Below, piece after piece: positions 23,008-36,900 of a DNA stretch of 64,000 nt. The stretch lies in assembly GCA_033032175.1 (NCBI GenBank), contig CM065307.1:8246001-8310000 (forward strand), given 5' to 3'. Numbering within the stretch: position 1 is the stretch's first letter; the number at the start of each line of letters is the position of its first letter. This DNA is from Saturnia japonica. Lineage: Eukaryota; Arthropoda; Insecta; Lepidoptera; Saturniidae. Both the position numbers and the translations under genes were made by a program. Below the pieces are notes generated by a model that saw only the letters and a program-made list of their open reading frames with translations, made no database searches and was not told the DNA's origin.

Positions 23008-23527
23008 CTAGCTGTGCCCGCGGCTTCGCTCACGTGGCTACAGAATGCCTGCGCGAATGTTGCTCTCCTGCTCCCGGCTATTTTAAAAACAAAAATGCTT
23101 ATTGTGGGTGTTCCTTAGAAGATAGACATATATTCTCCCAGACTTTTTTGTAGGTCTTTTTAATGTGTAGTATGTTTGTTTAGTACATTAATTTGCTATA
23201 TCTCTTATGGTTTACTCAGCGTAAGCCACTTAAGCGCCCAAATTGATTTACCATGACCAGTTTTTTTTTATTTGTGCGGAATCCTAATTATTTTTCTAAA
23301 ATAAAAGTAGCCTAAGTTACTACCTATAAATTTAGCTATCTACCAGTGAAAGTCCCGTCAAAATCGGTCCAACCGTTTGGGAGATTACCCGGAACAAACA
23401 GACAGACAGACAAAAATTTAAAAAATGGATGTTTTGTTATAGGTATCGTATATACTTTCATGCATTTAGTAAAAAGCTGTTATTTTGACATTACAAACAG
23501 ACACTTCAATTTTATTAATTGTATAGA
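23008..23527 (-). mobile_element. Short Helitron, copy C (complete ends)
   Basis: Read on the minus strand, the copy starts TCTATACAATTAATAAAATT at 23527 and ends GGGCACAGCTAG at 23008. The base before is A and the base after is T. These are the TC...CTAG ends and the A|T insertion site that define Helitrons. It is 520 bp with no coding capacity. This copy is the best reference for the family in this window. Confidence 0.85.
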
Positions 23528-24978
23528 TAACACACATACTGGAAAATGGCAGACTTAGCAAACAGATGGCTAATTTTAAAATATTTTGAAAGTAACTCAA
23601 TAATATCCCTTTAGCGGTAATTACGCCACAGGTCCGGGGGCTCGATTCCGCGACCGTACCCCCCTGCACCAAAAATCGTATACGATCAACCTGCCGTGTA
23701 TAAAAGCTTTAATGATTTTCCGTTCTCCAAACTTTTTCCCGAGGATTTAATTACCCCAAGAAAAACATATATTCTCCAAAATGTCAAAAAAAAAAAACAT
23801 TCTACTAACCAGAGACAAATAACAGTTCTATCTGCTACTAATAATAGACAATTATCCAAAAGACTACCAACCTATACTATACAACAGAGATAAATAACAA
23901 TTTAATTAACAATCTATACAACTGCTACCAACCACTACTATAATTAAAAAAATCTGTAAAACTGTCGCTGCCCTAATTAAATTATACGTAGATGATTGTG
24001 GATGAATGTACTTATTAATAATATACAATGGTAATCTAAAAAAAAGCTCTTTCGGTTGTAATAATTACTAATCCTATCAAATTAGTAACCGTAATTAGTA
24101 ACTACTAATAATTGTAATTTCCAAAGGTTATAATCGAGTTGTTCGAAATATCTGCATAATTGACTGATTACATTTAGAGGTGGGTAATTAATTAATAATT
24201 AATTATGAATGATTTACTTATACGAGATATTCAATTTACAATGTTTTACATAATTGATATATATCAATTATGAGTTGATGCTTAATAAATACGATATAAC
24301 TGAGAACTAGCTTTATTCAGAATTAAAATTGCACGTATTAAAACCTAAACATGACAGATAAAATCTAGTGACTACGTTTGTCAGTTATACATAAATAAGT
24401 ATGAGTACATCATGACTGTACGAATTATTAATCATTTATAATGGAGTCTTTGATGTATTACCCAGAGGTGGGCGAGAGTGGAAAGCTAAAGGTAGCGCAG
24501 TCGTAAAGATTTTTTTTTACAAGAACACATATAATCATTAGCTAAAAACAATAGAAAATGAATTTTACTTCGATTATTAATTATCACTTTAATCAAATTA
24601 CTATTATTAGAAAATACTAATGGCTATAATCGAGATATTTCGTTTTTTAGGGCTTTTGAATATTGGATTTAGGGTTATTTAGGGCTATTTCTTCTTAATC
24701 TTAGGGGTATTTTTTTTTAAAGTTGGTAACCCTTAACTCATTCACCGGTCACCCATCGCTAATTTCAAATTCCAAAGAGGTCTTATTTTATTTTCAATTT
24801 TGTTTTAAAAATCGGCTGATAGTTTATTTTGTTTAACACTTCAAGTTTCATATTTATTTCAATTTCCAATGCCTTCAATGGAAAAACATAATTATTATTC
24901 CTTACTGATATTGATCTAACAAATAACAAACAATACTATTTGTTTTGTAAATTCGTTTTTTACAAAATATTTTACGAA
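23528..24978. other. Intergenic DNA upstream of CCDC39
   Basis: No gene. At 23615..23685 a GC-rich scrap with GGGGGCTCGATTCCG resembles a tRNA-like B box, possibly a SINE remnant. The rest is very AT-rich. The CCDC39 promoter should lie near the right end; I see no motif that fixes it. Confidence 0.35.
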
Positions 24979-27900
24979 ATGGGGGAACATGGAAAAACTC
25001 CACAATATATGTTCAAATTATTAGAACAATTGGGATGGAACCAAGGAACACGAATACCTCTAGCAAATGCAGGCAACCAAGCATCTGAAAATATTTTGAT
25101 ACAGAGGTGAGAATTTGTTGTGACTAAAATGTGTGATTTTTTTTAGACAATCTTTATAAAAAATCGTGTTGTAAACTAAATTTTTGTTAGCGTTAAGGGT
25201 ATCAGAGTAAATTTAACTTATACCTTGAATACATACTATTCATTATTTATTTGCAAGACAATCTAAAAGAATTTTTATTTATACTTCTAATTTTTAAATT
25301 CATACTTATAATTTTCAGGCATAATGAAATACAACTTTTGAAAGAGACGCTTATATTGCAAAAGCAAAAGCGGGAAGATCTCAACAAGTACAAATTTCAT
25401 ATTCAAACTGAATATCAAGAAAATGCTGTAAGTATGGGATTAATTAATTATTTATAAGTAAATATGAAGAGAAACTTACACATGTACAACTGTAATTTGT
25501 CATATTATGTAGTTTGTAATATACAAGTAATATGTAATTTATATATTTATTTATATTTTAACAATAGATGCCTTGATAATGATAAGAAAATAAAAAATCC
25601 TTGCTGCAAAATTTCATTTTAATGTGAAAAATGATCTGAACAATTTAAAATTTCATGGGATTACTTTTATTTATTACTGTAAATATTTTGGGCCTCCAAT
25701 AAAAAAATACAAATAAATAAATACAATGTAAATATACAAAGTAAGAAAAAATATCTAAAATGTTGTATCAATTTATATATAACATTCATGATAGTTATAG
25801 ATTTGATGGGAACTTCTTTACTGATATTTTAATGCAGAAGCTTGCATTAATTTGCCTAATTTTATGGTATTTTGTTTAACTACTGTGTGAAGGTGCATTG
25901 CACTGAACATGAATTTTGGGTTAACCACCTTGAAATTCCTTTAGAAAGTTTTAGTTAATTTGACCTAAAATAAATAAATAAGTATTGTTTGTATATTATG
26001 GATGTTATTACTAGTGAATTAAGTTTGCTGAAATGTGTTAATTCTTTTTCTTTATCTTTTACCTTTTAAATCTACTTCATGGAAGTCTTACCATTCTGGG
26101 CATTCTACTATATATCTGTCACAGGGGATAAAACTTTCATTTTACAATAGTCAACCTTATTTTGTGTCAAACTTGTCCACATCTTTCTGAGAAAATTAAG
26201 AGTTTCATATTCTAGTTATGTATCAAACAATGTGGTTTTAAATCATGCAATGACGGTGAGCTTTCAGAAAAACCCACAGCATTATGGGAAGACATTTAGG
26301 CATCTAATTAGTTGCTATCCTGCTATTATTTGACAGTATTTCTTTTGAAAGTATCTTTCTGTGTGTTCTCTCAATTGTATTTGCCAGATTTATTTTTTTG
26401 CTTGGTCTTTTACCATCTTCAATCACATTTTCACTTATCACAAGGAGTGATTATTGTGGTCAAAACCAGGCCTATAAAAAAGGGAAGCACAATATTTATT
26501 TTAATTTTTTTTTTACAAATCTTATAAACAAAATGGCATGGGACTATTTTAAAAATGACTATAGAACTAAACAACATTATTTTGTATATAGTGTTTGAAA
26601 CAAATCAGTTATATTGCGTCATACATGATTATCAAAGATAGTTGATTCTGCATATCAATCACTAATGCCCAGTTTCTGAGGTACTTTTATCTGTAGTTTA
26701 TCTGTTCAATAGCGATTTCGGTTCAATAACTAATCAAATTGAGGTTTCTGAAGACACCATCATACGATAAACTTCAGTTAAACTTGGTTCAACTAAACTA
26801 ACTAAAATGGATCATTTATCTATTTGATAGTGGTTTTGACGTCTGATCTGACGAAAACACACAGTACACATCCAATATATCCGACTGACAGATGAACAAA
26901 AATAATTGAAGTTTTTATTCTTGTAAATTTTAAAAAAGTTTAGTTAAATTTCTTTTGTACACATATTAATTTTAATATATTTTACTTCTAACTATAATAA
27001 GTAAACAATTAAATTATATTTGTACTACATATGATTTTTTCTATTCAATAGTAAAAACAGAATATATACATGTACTATGAGTTTCATAATGGTTTCATCT
27101 TGTGGCTGCTTATTGTGAAATACTTAAAGTATATATAGTTGTCAAACAGTTACAAATATTTTCAGAAATACATGATGAGATAAACTTGGTTTAAGCTACA
27201 GTTATATGAATGGAATCAATAGCTAATGAGCAGTTAATTAGGAACCTCAGAAACTGAGTATAATTGTTCTATGTACAGCTTAAATATGTTTTATGTATAC
27301 TGAGATGTAACTGACAATATTAGATAACCAAAACAGCTGCAGTAACAGCTCAACATCAAGTGGAATGAAGGCCAATTGTCCTACAGTTACATAATAAAAA
27401 TTAATTAATAAATAAGTATAAACTAATCACTTAATCCATAAACAATATTCATTTCAGCGTCTGTTATTTGCTCACAAGCAACAACTGGAACAGGAGGTGA
27501 AGCTGAAGCAGTTATCATGTAATGAAGCTGACAGATTGGATCGAGATGTGTTTGACTGTCAGAAGCAGACCAAAGACATTACTATGAGGGCTGATAGACT
27601 ACAAAGTATTACTAATTAAATTTATTTATACACAGAACTTCAGAAGCATAGATATCGATAGATGTCCCGTTAGTTCATGTTTAATTAATATCAACTATAA
27701 TAATTTAATCATGTAGTTCATATTTTGAGGCATTGTTAATTTTTTTAGAAGTAGTGTATTTGTAACAAATATGCTCCTGTAAACTTATTTAAATCAGGCA
27801 ATTATTTATAATTATGCCAACTTCACTACAGATTCTTTTTTTTCTAATAGAAAGTCTATTGTCGATTCAGTTAACATTTCACGTCTGCTAAAGAAGGCTG

Positions 27901-30900
27901 ATGTGTTAAAGAAGGAAGTTTGTGGTGAGCGCGGAGCACTCCAAGAATGGCGAGCGGCACTCGAAAGAAATGCTGGAGACATTACAGCTATAGAACAATT
28001 TGCAAAACAGGATCTTTCCAATGCAAAAGTATGTTTTCTAAATAAAATGGTTGAGGTTTGCCATTGTGCGCGCATCAAGCTAAAACTACTGCATAGATTT
28101 TGATCAATTTTTTTCGTTCAACTCTTTAGATACTTGGCCATTGTCTAAAAAAAAGTATCACGATATCGTCACAAACAATAATTCTGTAGTTAACGCATGC
28201 GGATTCCCGAACATAGATAATCTCTATTAAACTTATCGGTATGAAGAAGACAATTTTTTAAAAGCCGAGCAACAGATCAACAGTTGTATATAAAAATTTT
28301 GATAGCTTTAAATTTCTTTCATTATAATTGGTCATAACTCATACTTCATTATAGTTTCTTTTTATAGTAGCACCGCGGAGTGACGTCATTGTGCTTAATG
28401 GTAATCACAGTGCAAACCCTATCACCATTGAGACCAAGAGTTGATACATTTGTTGTGTCCTACCACAAAGCAAATTAATTTATTAATTGTTACTCCCTAA
28501 CGAAGGTGTTGCTTATGCTTATATATTATAGAATTTACATTATAGATAACTTAGAAACTGCTAAAATATAGAGTAGATTTTAAGGTGCTTATTGTAAACT
28601 AGCTGTGCCCGTTGCTTCGCTCATGTGGACTACAGAATGCCCGTGCGAATCTTGCTCCCCCACTCCCAGCTATTTTAAAAACAAAAATGCTTATTGTGGG
28701 TGTTCCTTAGAAGATAGACGTATACTCTCGCTGACTTTTTTGTAGGTCTTTTTAATGTCTACAATTATTTAGTACATTAATTTGCTATATCTCTTATTGT
28801 TTAGTCATCGTAAGCCATTTAAGCACCCAAATTGATCACTGTGACTAGTTTTCATTTATTATGCGGAACCCTAATTCTTTTTCTAAAATAAAAGTAGCCT
28901 AAGTTACTACCTGTTATGTATTTGATTGATGTCACTAATGTCATGTATGTAGCTAATTATAAATAAAGTCAGTCTTTGTTTGGAACTCAACTATGGCGTA
29001 TCTTTTACTCACTATACAATCAGCTGTCTACCAGTGAAAGTCCCGTCAAAATCGTTCCAACCGTTTCGGAGATTATCCGGAACAAACAGACAGACAGACA
29101 AAAATAAAAAAAAATGGGTTTTTTGTTATAAGTATCGTATATATTTCATATGAATTTAGCTATTATTTTGAAATTACAAACAGACTCTTAAATTTTAAGA
29201 ATTGTATAGATCACATTAAAGCACCAAAAGATGTAATGATTGAATAGTTTGTTTTTAATGCATTTTAAAATATCTCAGGCATTAGAAACTAAAAGGCAAC
29301 AGTTGAAGATGGAACATGATCGCGCTCAAGAACGAATTAATCAGCTTGTGTCAAATATTAATGCTGAGGAAAGAGCTTGCGATAGAATATCTGTTCAGGT
29401 AATAAACTCTCAATCAATATAGTTAGTGAAAAATTTGGTGCATAAATATATAGAACACATTGGTTACTATAGTTATCGTTATTTGGAAATATTATTAATT
29501 TTCTACTAAATTAATTAATATGTGTTTTTATTAACAAAAAATTATTCTACTTTAAATTCACTGTTGGGTTGCGTTTGTATTTTTAATAAAATTATTTTCG
29601 TATCTCACTTCTCAAAAAAATGTAAAAAATCTAAAATTACCCCTAAATAGAGTTCAATTAAGTTGAATATATTATTATTAATAGATAGTTCAAGTGAGTT
29701 CAATTCTCCATATTATAGTAGGTAGTACATAAACATTGTTGCAAATTTAGTCATATAATATTTATGATCTTATTGATAGAAAGAATGATAAATTATTTAT
29801 TGTCATAAAAACAAACAAAAAACAAAACAGAAAAAAAGAAATGATGTGACAACAAGATTTGGCATCAGTTAGAACTATGTAATTAGTTGGCCAAATAATT
29901 TTTTATCTTTAAGGGTGGATTTTTAAACTTTTACAACCATCAGATAATTTTATTTGAGGAATAATTTTGACGTTTTAACGGATGATGCATGGAAAACCTG
30001 GCGAAATAAAAAAAATATTTTTCAAATGAAGTATCTGTTGATTGTAAAATGTGCCCAATATGTCAGTCAAATTGTATAGGTTGCCTGTTGAACATTATAA
30101 GATATGTTATAAACAATGTATAGGTGATGGAAGGAATGGAACAAAGGAAGCAGATGATGATAATGTGGACGGGTGCTGTGGAAAACCTGAGACAACGCGA
30201 TGTCGACATAAGACACATTAGAGAGGTTTGTAATGAAATATAATGATTTTGAGTATTCCTTCGAGTTGATTCTCATCATCATTTTAGGATTATACAGTAC
30301 TGGATGCAGAGGCGAACAACGTTGCGGAACAGTGCCGCGAACAACAAGCGTTCTGCGACCAACAGCGCGGTAACAACGTTGACGCCCAGCGCGAGAATAT
30401 GACGTTCGCTCAGCGTCTCAGTAATATACGCCTCACGTACCAGGAGCTCGTTGATGCCAATCTTACTTTACACAGCGAGGTAAGTAACATCAAAGTTCTC
30501 CGGCGATATATGTTTGCGGAATTGCAGCTTATCTGATGCGTTGACAGTTGTGTTGGTGTGGACACTTGTCCCGGATACCTGTCGAGGACGGAAAGCGGAT
30601 ACGTGGTGGCCACTTCCTTAGATACAAGGGTGTTCAAAAGAGACAATACGAAGCTATGCAGCATTAATTACTCTTATTGGGAGTTGTTTGAAGAAATCCG
30701 CACTGATTGGAGAGGTTCAATGTTAATGATTTTGAAAACGGACGAAGGCGAGAACTTAGGCAAGAATCGAAATGAACTAAAAAAATATACTGTCTGCTCA
30801 CATTATTTATAATTACGTAAATTGTTTTCTAACGTGCCCACATTGTGGGAGCATGTTTACTGCTAAAATAGGATATATTAGCCACATTAGAGCTAAATAC

Positions 30901-33900
30901 AAAATCTCCTAATTCATATTTTAATAGTAGAATAAGTCGCTGTAGCCAAAATCGGCAAAGATGATTATTATATTATTTATTACCACCTGATACCTGCGAC
31001 TTCGTCGGTGTAGAATAATTATTTTGAGTAGCATAGACCAAGTATCTAATAAGTAAAACAAAAAAATGATCAAAATCGATGTAGTAATTTTTGAGTAATG
31101 CGCGCACAACGGCAAACCTGTATCATTTAATTTATATAGAAGATATACATTGACTAATCCTGGAACGCGGCAAACCAAAAAGACGTTTGTTTATCACTAT
31201 GCGTATAGTAAAGTGGTCGCGATCCCTACTACCCCGATATATTACTGTATGTACATCGACTGATCTCGGAACGTGGTCGCAACCTCTAAGACCCCTCTTT
31301 ATTATTGCATATATGTATACCCAAAGATCTTGGAACGCGTCAAACCAGAAAAAAATAGTGATAGGTTTCACTATGTGTATGGTATTGTAATTATATGCTA
31401 ATGAATCCAACACATTAACCATCCCAATAAAACTTCAATAATAATTTAAACCATACCTTTTTGGCAATAGCCTTTTCAATAGATTTTTCAAAAACGCGAA
31501 ACACTCTTATTTATTTTCAAAAGCATACAAATATGTTTTTATATCCCTAAGAGAAATGATGTGTTTTTCTTACAAACTTTCATCCACTTCAAGTTTTATG
31601 TTCGCGACATAAGGTAGCCTATGTCCTTCTCCGAGGTCCAATGTATCTATCTCTGTACCAAAATTTATCAAAATCGTATCTGCGGTTTAGGCTTGAAAAC
31701 GTAACAAACAGACAGAAAGACAGAGTTACTTTCGCATTTATATTATTAGTACGGAGTACGGATTGTCATTGGCGTTAAAAAAGCTACACCGTGCACATGG
31801 TGATAAACCAGAGCAACTCTCTTTTGGTTTATCACGTTTCGGGATCGGCCAGTAGTATATTCATCTACCGAGAGGCTTGACACTGTGCCTGTATATGTTT
31901 AATATTAAAAAACCTAGCCCTTATGTTGTTGACATTCCAGGCCCAAAGTCTACAACGTGAAATGTGCAATATCCGCATCGTACTTGAGAAGTTACATATG
32001 GAGAACAAGCGGATAATGGATGAGCAACACCGTAAGGATATGTCACTGCATGCTATCAATAGCAAAGTGAGTGCTTTTTCTGGTGTTTCTCTCAAAAGAT
32101 TTTCTTATCTAATTTAATAGGGTTGGAAATAAAATCCGTACATATTTTATTCATAGATTAGCTCTATATATTATTTCAAAAGATGTTCATTGTGGCAACT
32201 TTATATCTCCCTTAATTGTCCTTGAAAATTAATGATTTAAACATCATTTTAAAGCTTATGTTCGTTACTATTGACAAAAAATACTTTACTTACAAAACTT
32301 TTCCTAAATAGTTTACTTGATTCACAGATTCAGGAGTTAAAAGAAAAACTGACAGACTCTTTAGACAAATCCAAGTCATCAGAAAAAAGAGCAAAAGAAC
32401 TACAGGACATGCTGAACGTAAGTCAAATCTAAAGTCTATACATTTAATAATGTTCTAGAAATGTGTTTTAGAAATATTACAGAAATAATGCTTAATGGAT
32501 AAAACATAAGTTGAACATGAATGAAGATAATTTTTGTATGCTTTATGTGAAAATTTAAAATTTTACACTAGGAATAGTATACTTACATGTGGGTTGTCTC
32601 TTGGCAAAAGCTAATATTACACAAGATTTTGTAAGAGATAATCATATATGTTAAAAAAATTAGCACGGAAAATAATCATTCACTTTCTTATTCTCATTAG
32701 CCACGTACTGGTTGAGCGAGCATTTGTCGCGCAAGGTTACTCACTCAGTCAGTACGCGGTGTATTCTCTTCAATAAAGTGGGTTATAGATGTACGAACTT
32801 AAAGTACGCGGTTTTTGAGTTCGCAAACATACTCGGCTCGACGTCGGTGCCACACGTGTAGCTTGCTCACAGTGTATCACAATGCGGTCGGCAGCGGAAG
32901 CTTTGTGTTAATTAGGAATTATATCATATTTTAAAAAGAAATAAAATAATATATTTTCATTATGGTACCCAGCCTTCAACGAATTTATTCTTTTCTTTAC
33001 AGTATCAATAGCAGCACAAATTTTTGCCTTACGTATAATTTCCGATAAATTATTTTTATACACTTGAAACTTCATATTTTTGTCTTTATCAACGTTATGT
33101 AAAGATTAACTTCTAATTTGTCTAAGACATGGATTATTTGGCAAACTTTCAATGTAAATAAAAGTTCAAAAAGATAGGTAATTTATTCATTTTAACTAGA
33201 TTATGAATTTTCCGAGTCATAATTAACAAATATTACACAAATGTCAAAAACCACAAGCGTTGCGCACCCACGGACAGTCGAAATAAAGTGGTGGCTCGCG
33301 AGTCGCGGAGATGACAGACGTACGAGCCAAGGCGGGCTACGAGCAAAATTTCAAACCTGTTGGATCGCCGACGAATTTACTCAGCGGTTTTAAAGTTTGC
33401 GAACTTAGGATGACATACGGGCGAGTAAAGCTCGTCGAGCAATAAGAACGCGTACTTACTCGCGCGTCTATCACCTCTTTAATAAGATAACCCTGTTTGT
33501 CCCTAAGAAGATAAGCCAGTGTGTTTGAATTTTTGTAGAAAATTTGAAAAAAAAGTTGGCCAGACATACGTAAAACATCTTAGTGAATATTTAAAGAAAA
33601 AAGTTTGTGATGTGTCAGTTCCGACGCACGACTAGACTTTACTCCTTAAATACGATTGTCGTTGAATATGCAATAGACAAAGAGGTGATTGATTAACTTA
33701 CTGACTGACTGGATAAATAAATATACCGGGTGATCCCGAAACACGAAAATCTAATAGAAACCCACTGTGATGATGTTTATTTGATCGCGATCACAACCAA
33801 CCACTTTTAATCTATCCATGTATCAAACTTTGAAATGATCCAGTCTGTCTTTAAAAAAAACGAACTCCGCTCCACCCGCGCACCGCCAACATTGACCCGA

Positions 33901-36900
33901 AGCGTCGACACGGCAACATCCACCAAAATTGTGTCCAACAACCGGTCTGACCAGCTGCATTAGATGTTACACATCAATAATTTATATTTATCTTCCAATC
34001 TACCTATCATTTTAGACTCGGGGTTGAAATCCATTAAAAAAAATCAAAGTTGCTCTTGTGTTAGATGACTAAATACATCAATAATAAGAATGGTAGATAA
34101 AACGTTATTATAATAATATTTTTATTGCGTTTATAGGAAGAAGAACGGTATGCTAGTCAGTTAACAGTAAATCAACAACGAGCCATGCATTGTTCCTTTG
34201 TTGAACAACAGAACCTTTTGGCTCTCAAAAATGAAGAGCGACTATTCCACATGCAGCTTAAAGGTATTTTGATATTCAATTCAAATGTTTGAAGTTATCT
34301 CCTACTGCTTTTAGTAATTTTTTCTAAAGTTATAAAAATACTTAAAAACAATTATCATTTATGCTGTGTGTAAGGTCATAAGTCTACTATTATAGGGGGA
34401 GATAAACCCGCGACCTCTCGACTCAATAGTAGTACTAAGAAGTACCCAAGAAGGCACTTATGAACGTCAAAATACTACTGCCGGAAAAATAATAAATTAA
34501 AAAATTAATAATAAATTAGAAAAATAATTAGGGTTCTACGCAAATAAAAGAAACCTGGTCATGGTAAATCAATTCGGGCGTTTAAATGGCTAACGCTAAG
34601 TAAACCATAAGAGATCTATCAAATTAATGTACTATATATTTGTAGATATTAAAAAGACTTACAAAACAGCAACAGCATATCTTCTAAGGATCGGCCACAA
34701 TAAGCATTTTTATCTTTAATATAACCGGGAGCGAGCGTAGCATGATTCGCGCGTGTAACCGATCGACGGCATTCTGTAGATCACGCGAGTGCAGCCGCGG
34801 GTACAGCTAGTTCGTATAATATTTTTTAAATTTAACGTTGGACCACAAAATCATCTGATGTTAAGTGGCGATGTGGCCTGGGATGGTAACACGCTAAGCC
34901 AAGCTTATAGTAGGATTCGAAACCACATCGACAGACCACGCAACCACTGAGATACCGACGCTTGCGACTGTTTTTAAGATTTCGTTATTAATAAAATGTA
35001 CTGTGTTATTAAGAAATTTAATTATTAATGTTAGTTAATTTTTAGCTTCAAAAGCAATAATGAGTAAACTGGAAAGCAAGCAGCGCGGGCTTCAAAGAAG
35101 CTTACAGAGTCAGAAAGAATCTCTTTATTCCATTGTAAGTTAAATAAATGTGATAATTATAAGACAATCTAAATTTTATTATATTAAGTGAGCAATTCTT
35201 GTATATAATATATATATGTAATTGGTTTCTCGGAAACGGCTCCAACGATTTTGATGAAACTTTACATTTAGATAATGTTTTACATTACAAGTTAACTAGA
35301 TAAATGATTTTCTTCTTTTGTTTAAAAGACACCGAGCACAGCTCAGTCGCCCAGATATTATATATAAAAGGATACCGTGACTGACATGGTCAGACTGACT
35401 GGATCTGTCATGATATAGCTCAAACCACTGAACGAATTGGGCTGAAATTAGACACACAGATGGTTATTGTGATGTAGGCATTCGCTAAGAACGGATATTT
35501 GAAAATTTAACCCGTAACGGGTGTTCAAAATAGAGATGGCCGAAATTCGACCATTCGATTCTTTCGGAATGAATTTAACATGAGTGAGTGAATGGTGAGT
35601 CACAGCTAATCATACATAATACTGATAAGCCCTAGTATTAGGTACCCCCGTGTAAGTAGCCGCCGTCGCCATCGTGAAAAATGACGATACCCGCCCGTTA
35701 CCGTCCACGACAAAGCGGCCTGGACTAATCTAGATAAGTTTCTCAAAAAGGAAGACAGACACTATACCTCCGCCCGTAACACTGCTATGGGTATTCAAAT
35801 TACCGTGAGCACGTCAGACGCTCACCACGCACTTACCCCAGCCGTCCTCCAGACACAATCTAGGGTTTTACACATCGCCCTCTAAGAGGACCGCGTTCTC
35901 CGCGTTGTTATACGCCGCATTCCCACAGAGATCTCCACCAAGGAGGTACTCGAGTCCCTCAAATCGCAGGAGAGATACACAAGATATACAAGAGAGACAA
36001 ACAACCATACCAAATGGTTGTCGCTATTTTGGAAAAGACTCCCGAAGGCAAGTCCACTCTTAACGACCGTACGGTTTGCGCTGTCTCCGGGGTCTTCCTT
36101 GAACCCCCATACAAAAACTACATGCCCTTGCAGTGTCTCAACCGCCAACTATACGGGGACACTCCGCTAGTAACTGCCATCTTCGTCCGAGGTGCATTAA
36201 GTGCCTAGACGACCACCTCACTGACATTCCCGGTGAGCCGAGCTGTTTTTTATACGGCCAAACGGGCCACCCTGCGAATTATCACGAACAATATAGACGT
36301 AGCACATGTCAAGGAAGTCGAATCCTTGGTGCGGAAACACATTTCGGTCCCCGTCCCCCCACATGGATACCCTAACCCCAGTCAGCTGACGAAGTCTGTT
36401 CCGTCATCAACGCCCTGAAGTCTAAAAAGTCCTCCGGTCCTAACTGGATCAGGTACGAAGTACCCAAACTCCCAACATCCAGATAGGTTCATACGCTGAC
36501 GAAACAGTTATCTACGCCACAGTTAGGAACAGATGTCAATTCAGAGCACGTATCTAACGCGCCATAATCATTATCGGGAGATGGTTTTGTAGATGGCGCA
36601 TAGCTATTGTGGTGGCAACCACCACTCACACACTGGGTGTGATATTCTACCTTTGTAGATTATGTGGACTGTATATTTTTAAACTGGTTGGAAGTAGATA
36701 TCACACACAATAACTGCCTAATATGGTATACTATAACCGGGATGAAGGCTCAATTACCTTTCCGCCGATGTTGCCGCCGATGATATTAATCCAGGCTCCA
36801 AATGCGTTTAATCCAAGCCGAAATATGCACAGCACCTTTAGATATGCACTATACCGCCGAAACAATTACAACTGTGTCGTGAGATGTTAGACACCGCACC

